Source: Alphaproteobacteria bacterium (lineage in GTDB: Bacteria; Pseudomonadota; Alphaproteobacteria; UBA7887). Taken from it: a stretch of DNA of 15,739 nt. Position numbers and translations under genes: made by a program. The notes under the pieces were generated by a model. It ran no database searches and was not told the origin of the DNA. It was given only the letters and a program-made list of their open reading frames with translations. The stretch spans positions 1 through 15,739 of the forward strand of contig JANQOH010000483.1 of NCBI GenBank assembly GCA_028289725.1, given 5' to 3'. Positions 7,456-13,515 of this stretch are shown one piece after another (the stretch's first letter is position 1; each line of letters begins with the position of its first letter).

Positions 7456-7508
7456 TGGGCGACGCCGGGCAAGAAAAGCAAGACTGGAAGACTGAGGTCC
7501 AAAACAAG

Positions 7509-8009
7509 ATGGCGAATAAGAGCGAATTCAAGACTGGAGATCTTGTTGTTTACCCGTGTCACGGGCTCGGCGAGATCACCGGCGTCGAATCTAGGGAGTT
7601 TGGCGGCGTAGAGCTCCAGTTGTACGTGGTCTCTTTTGAGAAAGAGAAGATGATCCTACGGGTGCCTGTCCAAAAGGCCGCGACCTCCGGGATGCGGCGG
7701 GTGAGCACGCGTGACGAAATGGGCAAGGCGGTCACCACGCTTAAAGGTCGCGCGCGGGTGAAGCGCACGATGTGGAGCCGGCGCGCGCAGGAATATGAGG
7801 CGAAGCTCAATTCCGGTGACCCGGTTTCGATTGCCGAAGTGGTCCGTGACCTACACCGGGCCGACGACCAGCCGGAACAATCCTATAGTGAGCGCCAGCT
7901 CTACGAAGCGGCGCTTGATCGTTTGTCGCGCGAGTTCGCGGCGGTCGAGAACATCGAACATACGGCTGCCACGAAGAAGCTCGAAGACGTACTCAAGAAG
8001 GCCGCTTAG
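7509..8009 (+). CDS. carD: CarD/CdnL-family transcription regulator
   Basis: Binds RNA polymerase beta subunit and stabilises open complexes, notably at rRNA and biosynthetic promoters (family knowledge from mycobacteria, myxobacteria and Caulobacter). 166 aa from the ATG at 7509, the normal length. The N-terminal RNA-polymerase-interaction domain begins FKTGDLVVYPCHGLGEITGV and continues to about residue 60. The rest is the helical DNA-contacting domain with RARVKRTMWSRRAQEYEAKL and SIAEVVRDLHR. GAGG at 7494-7497 gives 11-nt spacing to the start. An upstream GTG extension to 7347 is rejected because it would add 54 residues unlike the family. It follows fdxA across a long gap and ends before a strong terminator. 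Confidence 0.94.
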   Translation: MANKSEFKTGDLVVYPCHGLGEITGVESREFGGVELQLYVVSFEKEKMILRVPVQKAATSGMRRVSTRDEMGKAVTTLKGRARVKRTMWSRRAQEYEAKLNSGDPVSIAEVVRDLHRADDQPEQSYSERQLYEAALDRLSREFAAVENIEHTAATKKLEDVLKKAA

Positions 8010-8079
8010 CTTTCACGGCTGTCCCGGCGCGCTGATGGCGCGTCGCGCGTGGGCTGGTTCGTGCTCACAGACAAATTGC

Positions 8080-8117
8080 AGGCGGGTCGGATTATGTTCC
8101 GGCCCGCCTTTCATTTT
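8080..8117 (+). terminator. Rho-independent terminator after carD
   Basis: AGGCGGGTCGG (8080-8090) pairs with CCGGCCCGCCT (8099-8109): an 11-bp stem with one G.U pair and an 8-nt loop. It is followed by a T-rich tail, TTCATTTT. This closes the carD transcript 70 nt after its stop. Confidence 0.88.
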
Positions 8118-8171
8118 GGCGTGCGATGACTGCACAAACTCGCGCAAGCATGGTATTTCCAACGAATCACA

Positions 8172-8193
8172 TTGAACGGACCCGTTTGAACGG
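8172..8193 (+). repeat. Tandem TTGAACGG repeat before the phosphatase-like gene
   Basis: TTGAACGG occurs at 8172-8179 and again at 8186-8193, a 14-bp period. It is followed at once by the short palindrome TTCGA-TT-TCGAA (8194-8205). It lies about 40 nt before the next gene, where a promoter is expected, and may be an activator site or overlapping -35 elements (TTGAAC). No convincing -10 could be assigned. Confidence 0.4.
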
Positions 8194-8230
8194 TTCGATT
8201 TCGAAATTTCTCAATTAATATGTCCTTCCG

Positions 8231-9100
8231 ATGCCGGAATCGGGGTCAAAGGCGAGTAAATTTGCACAACGGATGTCTGAGGCGATTTCTCTGGTGAATG
8301 ACGAAGATCGCGTGAGGTTCGGCCTCGTCGAGAACGCTCGAAGGGTGTGGGCGGTCGGGTCGATTCACGGATCCAAGGCCCATTTGGCCGATCTTCATAC
8401 GGCGATGGAAGGCCATTTCGAGCCTGGCGACAAACTCGTTTACCTTGGCAATTACCTTGGTCGAGGCGACGCAATCATTGAAACGGTCAATGAGCTGCTT
8501 CTCTTTCGTCGTGCTCTGTTGGCGCGGTTTAACTTGGTCGACGAAGACATTCTTTATTTGCGCGGCAGCCAAGAAGAGATGTGGCAGAAACTGACCCAGC
8601 TGCAAATCGCGCAGAACCCGGCCCAAGTACTTGAATGGATGTTCGCGCAAGGCGTGGACGCGACACTCGAAGCCTATGGCGTCGGCCGCGAACGGGCGCG
8701 GATGCGGTGCCGCGAGGGTCCATTGGCGCTGGCCCGCTGGTCCGTGGAGTTACGGCAGGCTGTTCGGGCACATCCCGGCCACGAGCAATTGCTGACATCC
8801 TTGCGGCGCGCCGCCTTTACAGACAATGGCGCGATCTTGTTTGTTCATGCCGGCGTCGATACATCGCGCCCCTTGGCGGCACAGTCCGACAGTTTTTGGT
8901 GGGGCGCTGGGCGCTTTGACGACATTAGCGAGCCCTATCAGGGGTTTGGCAGAATCGTCCGGGGCCGTGATCCGGATAGCGCCGGCGTTTCAATCGGTGA
9001 TATTGCGGCGACGATCGATTCCGGATGCGGCTATGGCGGCGATCTGACCGCCGTTTGTTTTGATAATCTGGGCCAGGTCGTTGAGACGTTAGAAGCTTAA
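8231..9100 (+). CDS. Degenerate PPP-type metallophosphatase-like protein (probable pseudoenzyme)
   Basis: 289 aa with the overall plan of bacterial PPP phosphatases but changed active-site motifs. GDxHG reads GSIHG (43-47), GDxxDRG reads GNYLGRG (73-79) and GNHE reads GSQE (112-115). The expected late GH pair reads VRGRDP (243-248). FVHAG (204-208) and the C-terminal DSGCGYGGDLTAV (263-275) are kept. Most metal ligands and the catalytic histidine are therefore replaced while the scaffold is intact, so a binding or regulatory role is more likely than hydrolysis. No good ribosome binding site precedes the ATG at 8231; a second in-frame ATG at 8273 is possible. It lies between carD and rpoH, with its own upstream repeats. 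Partner unknown. Confidence 0.85.
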   Translation: MPESGSKASKFAQRMSEAISLVNDEDRVRFGLVENARRVWAVGSIHGSKAHLADLHTAMEGHFEPGDKLVYLGNYLGRGDAIIETVNELLLFRRALLARFNLVDEDILYLRGSQEEMWQKLTQLQIAQNPAQVLEWMFAQGVDATLEAYGVGRERARMRCREGPLALARWSVELRQAVRAHPGHEQLLTSLRRAAFTDNGAILFVHAGVDTSRPLAAQSDSFWWGAGRFDDISEPYQGFGRIVRGRDPDSAGVSIGDIAATIDSGCGYGGDLTAVCFDNLGQVVETLEA

Positions 9101-9504
9101 TTTTTCGCTTCTCATCGCGATTCAAGTCAAAAATATTTTTACTTTTCACCGGAAGAATTGACGTGTTGACACGCATTTGCGGTCCGCATTATCCGCAAAT
9201 AACTGATTTGAAACCGAAATGAGTGCTCTTTGCGCGTATATGCCATCGCAGCAAAATGGGCCGCTAAGCCGCAGAAATTAACGATTTAGAAATTTGTCTA
9301 AAATTTTGTGCTTTTTTTATTAGATTAATAAATAAAACCAGTCTTAATTTAAGATAATGCCAAGTTAAAAAATCGTTTATCCTATAGACATGCGCATCTT
9401 GTCTGTGATTTACTTCACACTACCCGAAACAAAAAACACAACGGGTCCTGCTTGTTAGTCGGCAGTGGAAGAATGGCTAAGAAAATACATCAAGGTGCGA
9501 CAGA
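9101..9504. other. AT-rich gene-free region upstream of rpoH
   Basis: 404 nt, strikingly AT-rich against its GC-rich surroundings, especially 9280-9390 with runs of T and A. No gene of normal size fits. It contains a TTGACA element with an inverted repeat (separate entry), a possible promoter TTGTCT (9294-9299)-N18-TATTAG (9318-9323), and a 5-bp stem ACCCG/CGGGT (9422-9446) close to the rpoH start. There are also two tiny reading frames: 22 codons at 9390, and 14 codons at 9473 that overlap the rpoH start. It probably carries complex control of rpoH. Confidence 0.6.
9166..9200 (+). promoter_or_regulatory. TTGACA element overlapped by an 8-bp inverted repeat
   Basis: A perfect -35 hexamer TTGACA (9166-9171) is followed by ATTTGCGG (9175-9182)-N10-CCGCAAAT (9193-9200), a perfect inverted repeat. 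CATTAT (9187-9192) is a possible -10, but the spacing of 15 nt is short. The repeat would cover the spacer and -10, as an operator does. It could equally act as an RNA hairpin. Confidence 0.45.
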
Positions 9505-10386
9505 ATGGCTTACGTAGACACACCGCAGACGCAGAAAGCGAATCGGCGGTACATAAACAAATCGATGAAGGCTGCGCTGCTCACGCGCGAACGCGAGTTT
9601 GAGTTGGCGCGGCGGTGGCGGGAAGACCAGGACGAAGAAGCGCTTCACGAACTGGTTAACGCTTATGGTCGTTTGGTCATTAAACTTGCGTCCAGGTTTC
9701 GCAATTATGGCCTTCCGATGAGCGATCTTGTCCAGGAGGGCAATATCGGTCTGCTGCAAGCGGCGGCCCGTTTCGAGCCGGAGCGGGAAGTTCGTTTTTC
9801 CACTTATGCCGCGTGGTGGATTCGCTCCGCCATGCAGGACTTTGTTTTGCGCAATTGGTCGATCGTCCGAACCGGCACGACCGCCGCGCAAAAATCACTC
9901 TTCTTTAACTTGCGCCGTATGCGCGCCAAACATGCCGACGAAGTCGACGGATGGCTGAGCGGCAATGCGAAAGACAAGATCTCCGAGGAGCTTCGGGTTC
10001 GGGTGACCGATGTCGAAGACATGGAAATGCGTCTTTCCGGCAGCGATCAATCGCTGAACGCAGCGGTTAGCGATGCGAGTGAGGACGAGTGGCAGGACTT
10101 CATGTCGGACGAGCGGCCGACACCGGAGGAGGAAGTCCAAGAGATTCGTGATTCGGAGACCCGTTCCAAATGGCTGGCGACGGCTTTGGAAGATCTGACG
10201 GATCGCGAACGCACGATTATCCACGAGCGGCGTCTCCGCGACGACGCGGTGACGCTCGAAGAGCTGGGCAAAAAACTCGGTATCTCCAAAGAACGCGTGC
10301 GACAGATCGAGCACAAGGCGCTTCAGAAGCTGCGTGCGGCGGTGACGCGCCAAAGCAACGAAACGACGGCGGCGCCCGTCGCTTAA
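9505..10386 (+). CDS. rpoH: RpoH-type (sigma-32 family) RNA polymerase sigma factor
   Basis: Alternative sigma factor of 293 aa, the usual RpoH length, directing RNA polymerase to heat-shock or related stress promoters. Region 2 is seen as DLVQEGNIGLLQAAARF (74-90) and RFSTYAAWWIRSAMQDFVLR. The RpoH box QKSLFFNLR (129-137), diagnostic for sigma-32, follows. Region 4.2 has the helix-turn-helix VTLEELGKKLGISKERVRQI (249-268). AAGG (9492-9495) precedes the ATG by 9 nt. Alphaproteobacteria often carry two or more RpoH paralogues, and which one this is cannot be told from the window. It has a long AT-rich upstream region and its own terminator, so it is likely a single-gene transcript. Confidence 0.93.
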   Translation: MAYVDTPQTQKANRRYINKSMKAALLTREREFELARRWREDQDEEALHELVNAYGRLVIKLASRFRNYGLPMSDLVQEGNIGLLQAAARFEPEREVRFSTYAAWWIRSAMQDFVLRNWSIVRTGTTAAQKSLFFNLRRMRAKHADEVDGWLSGNAKDKISEELRVRVTDVEDMEMRLSGSDQSLNAAVSDASEDEWQDFMSDERPTPEEEVQEIRDSETRSKWLATALEDLTDRERTIIHERRLRDDAVTLEELGKKLGISKERVRQIEHKALQKLRAAVTRQSNETTAAPVA

Positions 10387-10408
10387 CGGATCGACGGCAA
10401 GGTTGACT

Positions 10409-10442
10409 GGCCGCGGCGCTTAGCGTCGCGGCCTTTCTTTTG
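10409..10442 (+). terminator. Rho-independent terminator after rpoH
   Basis: GGCCGCGGCGC (10409-10419) pairs with GCGTCGCGGCC (10423-10433): an 11-bp stem with one G.U pair and the 3-nt loop TTA. It is followed by TTTCTTTT, 22 nt after the rpoH stop. Its reverse strand lacks a T-tail, so it should not serve the convergent thermonuclease gene. Confidence 0.92.
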
Positions 10443-10462
10443 TCGAGGGCGAACCATCGGGG

Positions 10463-11305
10463 CTAGTCAAGCCACTCAATTTGTTCCGGATGCGTGACCG
10501 CGATCGTTGGTCCGTTAAACTCGTCGACCCAACCACGCACGCGCAGTCTTTGGCCGGCCAACTGGTCGACGGTTTCCGCGCCTAACCGGTCACCGTCGCG
10601 TTCAAAAACGCGCCGATCACGCGGCGCCACGGTGACCGTAAAATCCTCGCGCCAGTCGGCGCCGAAATTCAGGTAGGTGCGGCCACGGACCCGCGCGGCC
10701 TCGACCACGCGCCCTTCGACGAGTTGGAAAGTATCCACAGCGTCGGCCAATTGGGTCGGGCTGCGAACTTGGTAGAAGGGGTGCGCCCAAATGCCACGCA
10801 CGGCCGCACGGGCCTCGCGCTCGGCCGCCAGCAATTCGTCAACAACGGCGCGATTGTCCGGAAAACTATAAACGCGTGCCATGCCCTCCAACAGCATGAC
10901 CTGTTGGATCCAGACGCCGTCGCTCTTGCGCACCAGATGGGCCAGGGCGCGGCCGTGCCGGTCCTCGCGCCGCCCCCCGAAGCGCATGACCACCTCGTGC
11001 CCGTCCACCAGGCGGACCAGCGCCTGCCGCGCTTCCTCCGCGAGTGGCCAATCGACAAAATTCGGTCGCCCGAGTGCCAATTTCGGCGCCTGAAGGCCCA
11101 CCAAGCGCACCTCGGTCCCAGTATCGAGCATCACGGTGTCGCCATCGATCACCTCGACGACACGTCCGCGTCCCGCTTCTTCCAATGCGTCAACATCGTT
11201 CGCGAAGGGATCGGCCACATAGGCGCCGGCCGCTAACGCCAACAGTGCCGCCACGACGAGAAATTGGGCGGACCGGGCTTTTGCGATTCGAGTAGGTTCT
11301 GGCAT
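10463..11305 (-). CDS. Membrane-anchored thermonuclease (SNase)-family protein with altered active site
   Basis: 280 aa. Residues 12-33 form an N-terminal hydrophobic segment (FLVVAALLALAAGAYVA), a signal anchor or signal peptide, so the rest is likely periplasmic. An SNase-like OB-fold domain follows (about 46-175) with VIDGDTVML (52-60), R67 in EVRLVG and GRREDRHGRA (111-120, R119). These keep the equivalents of D21, R35 and R87 of staphylococcal nuclease. The positions of D40 and E43 read Q72 and K75 (GLQAPK). From about 185 a second domain with EGRVVEAARVRGRTYLNFG looks like another OB-type fold. Nuclease activity is therefore uncertain. The ATG at 11305 has GAGGG 3 nt upstream. It is divergent from the aminopeptidase gene. 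Confidence 0.87.
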   Translation of the reverse strand: MPEPTRIAKARSAQFLVVAALLALAAGAYVADPFANDVDALEEAGRGRVVEVIDGDTVMLDTGTEVRLVGLQAPKLALGRPNFVDWPLAEEARQALVRLVDGHEVVMRFGGRREDRHGRALAHLVRKSDGVWIQQVMLLEGMARVYSFPDNRAVVDELLAAEREARAAVRGIWAHPFYQVRSPTQLADAVDTFQLVEGRVVEAARVRGRTYLNFGADWREDFTVTVAPRDRRVFERDGDRLGAETVDQLAGQRLRVRGWVDEFNGPTIAVTHPEQIEWLD

Positions 11306-11327
11306 CGCCCTCGGGGCTGGCTATTAT
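11299..11327 (+). promoter_or_regulatory. Candidate housekeeping promoter of the pip-pagL operon
   Basis: CTGGCA (11299-11304, 4 of 6 to TTGACA), a spacer of exactly 17 nt, then TATTAT (11322-11327, 5 of 6 to TATAAT). Transcription would start near 11334, about 20 nt before the start codon. The -35 overlaps the start codon of the divergent thermonuclease gene. Confidence 0.5.
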
Positions 11328-11354
11328 GAAGCCGCAACTCGCACGGAACCGAGA

Positions 11355-12350
11355 ATGGCGGCGCACGAGCTTTATCCTGAGATCGACCCCTTCGCAACTG
11401 GCCGCCTCGCGCTCGACGCGCCCCACGAAATGTACTGGGAGCAGAGCGGCCAGCCCGACGGCGTGCCAGTCCTGTTCCTGCACGGCGGCCCTGGAGCCGG
11501 CGCCACGCCCAGCAACCGGCGCTATTTCGACCCCGCTCACTTTCGCATCGTGGTTTTCGATCAACGCGGTGCCGGACGGTCGACACCGCTTGGCGAACTC
11601 GACGGCAATAACACGCTAAACCTCATCCGCGATATCGAAGCTCTCAGGCAACATCTCGGCGTCGAGCGCTGGATTGTTTTTGGCGGTTCCTGGGGCTCGA
11701 CGCTTTCGATTGCCTATGCTGAGGCACACCCAGATCGCTGTCTGGCATTGGTGTTGCGGGGCATTTTTCTGTGCCGGCCGAGCGAGATCGATTGGTTCTT
11801 ATATGGCATGGGTCGGTTTTTTCCGGAGATATGGACCGAATTTTCTGGCCATTTGCCTGCCGATCAGCGCGATGATTTGTTGGGCAACTACCACACCCGG
11901 CTGGTCGACCCAGACCCTGCAATCCACATGCCGGCGGCAAGAGCCTGGAGCCGCTATGAAGGCTCCTGTTCGACCCTGCTGCCGAGCCCCAATACGGTTG
12001 CCGAATTCAACCGCGACGATATGGCGTTAGGCTTGGCGCGGATCGAGGCGCACTATTTCGTTAACCGGATTTTCATGCCGCCGAATGCTCTACTAGAGAA
12101 TATCGACCGGCTTCGCGAAATTCCGGGCTTCATCGTTCAAGGCCGGTATGACATGGTGTGCCCGATCACGACGGCGGACGACCTGGCGGCGGCCTGGCCG
12201 GAAGCGGAGTATGCCGTGATCCCGGATGCCGGGCACTCGTCCATGGAGCCAGGCACTCGGGCCAAGCTCGTTTCGATCATGGACCGTTTGCGCGACGACG
12301 GGGTTGGTGTCGCGGAAGCACAGGCTAAAGCGGGGGAACCAGCCACATGA
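11355..12350 (+). CDS. pip: Prolyl aminopeptidase (proline iminopeptidase), alpha/beta hydrolase
   Basis: Removes N-terminal proline from peptides in the cytoplasm (peptidase family S33). 331 aa, close to the usual length. Seen are the oxyanion-hole motif HGGPG (43-47), FDQRGAGRSTP, the nucleophile elbow GGSWGS with Ser112, the acidic residue Asp266 in QGRYDMVCP and His294 in DAGHSS. RYEG (200-203) and the cap helices fit the Pip family rather than a general lipase. No signal peptide. The region just before the ATG has only a weak CGGA/GAGA ribosome binding site. The last codons overlap the start of the pagL-like gene by 4 bp (ATGA), indicating translational coupling. Confidence 0.94.
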   Translation: MAAHELYPEIDPFATGRLALDAPHEMYWEQSGQPDGVPVLFLHGGPGAGATPSNRRYFDPAHFRIVVFDQRGAGRSTPLGELDGNNTLNLIRDIEALRQHLGVERWIVFGGSWGSTLSIAYAEAHPDRCLALVLRGIFLCRPSEIDWFLYGMGRFFPEIWTEFSGHLPADQRDDLLGNYHTRLVDPDPAIHMPAARAWSRYEGSCSTLLPSPNTVAEFNRDDMALGLARIEAHYFVNRIFMPPNALLENIDRLREIPGFIVQGRYDMVCPITTADDLAAAWPEAEYAVIPDAGHSSMEPGTRAKLVSIMDRLRDDGVGVAEAQAKAGEPAT

Positions 12351-12916
12351 AACTGTTCGCACAATTCATTGCGCCATTGGCGCCGCGTTCGGGGGTTCGA
12401 GCACGTGGCGTTTTGCTCACTTTGGCGGTGTTGGGTGCCTTCGCCCTAACCGCGAATCAGGCCTCGGCCCAGGTGATCCGCAATGACGAACCGGACTTTT
12501 TGGTCTTCGGTGCGGGCGCCTTCGACATCAACGACGACCAAACAGCGGCGGAGTTCGATGCGCAGTTCCGCCTCAACACGGCCCTGTGGATCTTTCGCCC
12601 GCAAGTCGGCTTGTTCGTGACCTCGGACTCAGCCTTTTACGCTCATGCCGGCTTTTACTCCGACTTCCATCTCGGCGATCGGTTTGTTCTAAGCCCGAGT
12701 ATTAGTGTCGGCGGCTTTCATGAGGGCGACGGGAAAGACTTAGGCGGTGCAATTGAATTTCGATCGGCGCTGGAGCTGGCCTACAAGTTCGAAAACAAAG
12801 CGCGGTTGGGCCTTCAATTCGGCCATCTATCGAATGCGAGCATTTACGATTCGAACCCCGGCGAAGAGTTCTTGATTCTCAATTTCTCACTGCCGGTCAC
12901 GGTGTTTGACCGCTAA
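12347..12916 (+). CDS. PagL-type lipid A 3-O-deacylase (acyloxyacyl hydrolase family)
   Basis: Outer-membrane enzyme that removes the 3-O-linked acyl chain from lipid A (family knowledge). 189 aa. An N-terminal signal peptide has a hydrophobic core at about 21-36 and likely cleavage after ASA (residue 41). The mature part has alternating aromatic and polar beta strands (FVLSPSISVGGF, LGLQFGHLSN) as in an 8-stranded barrel. The PagL triad is present: His160 and Ser162 in GHLSNAS, and Glu174 in NPGEE, at the same 14-residue distance as His126 to Glu140 in Pseudomonas PagL. It overlaps pip by ATGA and ends interlocked with the convergent lipid operon. Deacylation alters endotoxin structure and membrane packing. 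Confidence 0.87.
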   Translation: MKLFAQFIAPLAPRSGVRARGVLLTLAVLGAFALTANQASAQVIRNDEPDFLVFGAGAFDINDDQTAAEFDAQFRLNTALWIFRPQVGLFVTSDSAFYAHAGFYSDFHLGDRFVLSPSISVGGFHEGDGKDLGGAIEFRSALELAYKFENKARLGLQFGHLSNASIYDSNPGEEFLILNFSLPVTVFDR

Positions 12917-13515
12917 TTGCGACGCCTGACGACGCGAATATAGGCGGCCGCGACCAGAAATGCGGCAATCGGGGCGCCAATTGCCGAAACGATGAGAAAC
13001 TCGGGCAACCATCCGAACCATGCGAGTGGCCCGACGATGAACAAGACGTCGTCGGGGTCAAAACCAGCCGCGGACGGTACCGCGGCCTGATCGGCGGGCA
13101 ACATCGTGTCGAGCCGATACAACAACCAGAAAATCAGTGCGATCGAAGCGCCGGCGAGCAGCCCAAGCCAGATGCTCACCCCGCCAAACGCGCCATCGCG
13201 CATGCCGATTCCGATCGCGACAAAAAGCAGCACGGTGACGCTGAAATCGCAAATCAGGTCGTAGATGTGGCCCCATTCGCTTGTTTTGCCGGTGAGCCGC
13301 GCGAGAATCCCATCCGCGCGGTCACAGAGCATGGACAATATCCAGAACGCGCCCCCGTCCTGGGCCGCCGTCTCAAATCCGGTCGCAATCAAGCCGGCCG
13401 CCATCAAGCCGGTGAGCAATCGAAGTGTGGTGATTTGGTTCGGCGTGACCGAAGTGCGCGCCAAAGGACGCACGGCGACGGTCACCAACCGGTGGGCCCA
13501 GGTGTTGTGGCTCAT
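12913..13515 (-). CDS. CDP-alcohol phosphatidyltransferase family membrane protein
   Basis: Transfers a phospho-alcohol from a CDP-alcohol to a second alcohol within the inner membrane. 200 aa with about five hydrophobic segments. The catalytic signature D-x2-DG-x2-AR-x8-G-x3-D-x3-D is complete: D65, D68-G69, A72-R73, G82, D86 and D90, in CDRADGILARL and GHIYDLICD. The start was placed at the ATG at 13515 (MSHNTWAHRLV), which overlaps the stop of the preceding gene by ATGA; a 38-codon upstream extension lacks family features. The preceding gene encodes a cytidylyltransferase-like protein, so this enzyme probably uses the CDP-alcohol made by that protein. Neither the headgroup nor the acceptor can be read from sequence. 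Confidence 0.92.
   Translation of the reverse strand: MSHNTWAHRLVTVAVRPLARTSVTPNQITTLRLLTGLMAAGLIATGFETAAQDGGAFWILSMLCDRADGILARLTGKTSEWGHIYDLICDFSVTVLLFVAIGIGMRDGAFGGVSIWLGLLAGASIALIFWLLYRLDTMLPADQAAVPSAAGFDPDDVLFIVGPLAWFGWLPEFLIVSAIGAPIAAFLVAAAYIRVVRRRN

Larger units (their letters stand above)
7019..7508. other. Long gene-free region between fdxA and carD
   Basis: 490 nt with no convincing gene in any frame. The carD frame stays open back to 7347, but the extra residues look non-coding (rich in R, G and Q) and lack a ribosome binding site. The region contains a weak hairpin after fdxA (CCGCA-ACC-TGCGG), an AT-rich patch at 7151-7180 that may hold a promoter, and four stronger inverted repeats listed separately. 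It may be a long structured carD leader or encode a small RNA. Confidence 0.6.

Noticed and set aside
7347..7508. N-terminal extension of CarD by 54 residues
   Set aside because: The extra residues do not resemble the family, and the ATG at 7509 with an upstream GAGG gives the normal CarD length.
7043..7531. 162-codon minus-strand frame in the fdxA-carD gap
   Set aside because: It overlaps the carD start, has no ribosome binding site, and has a composition unlike its neighbours (rich in R, S and P, no recognisable motif).
9390..9458. 22-codon frame MRILSVIYFTLPETK... upstream of rpoH
   Set aside because: No ribosome binding site and no supporting evidence; short frames are expected by chance in this AT-rich stretch.
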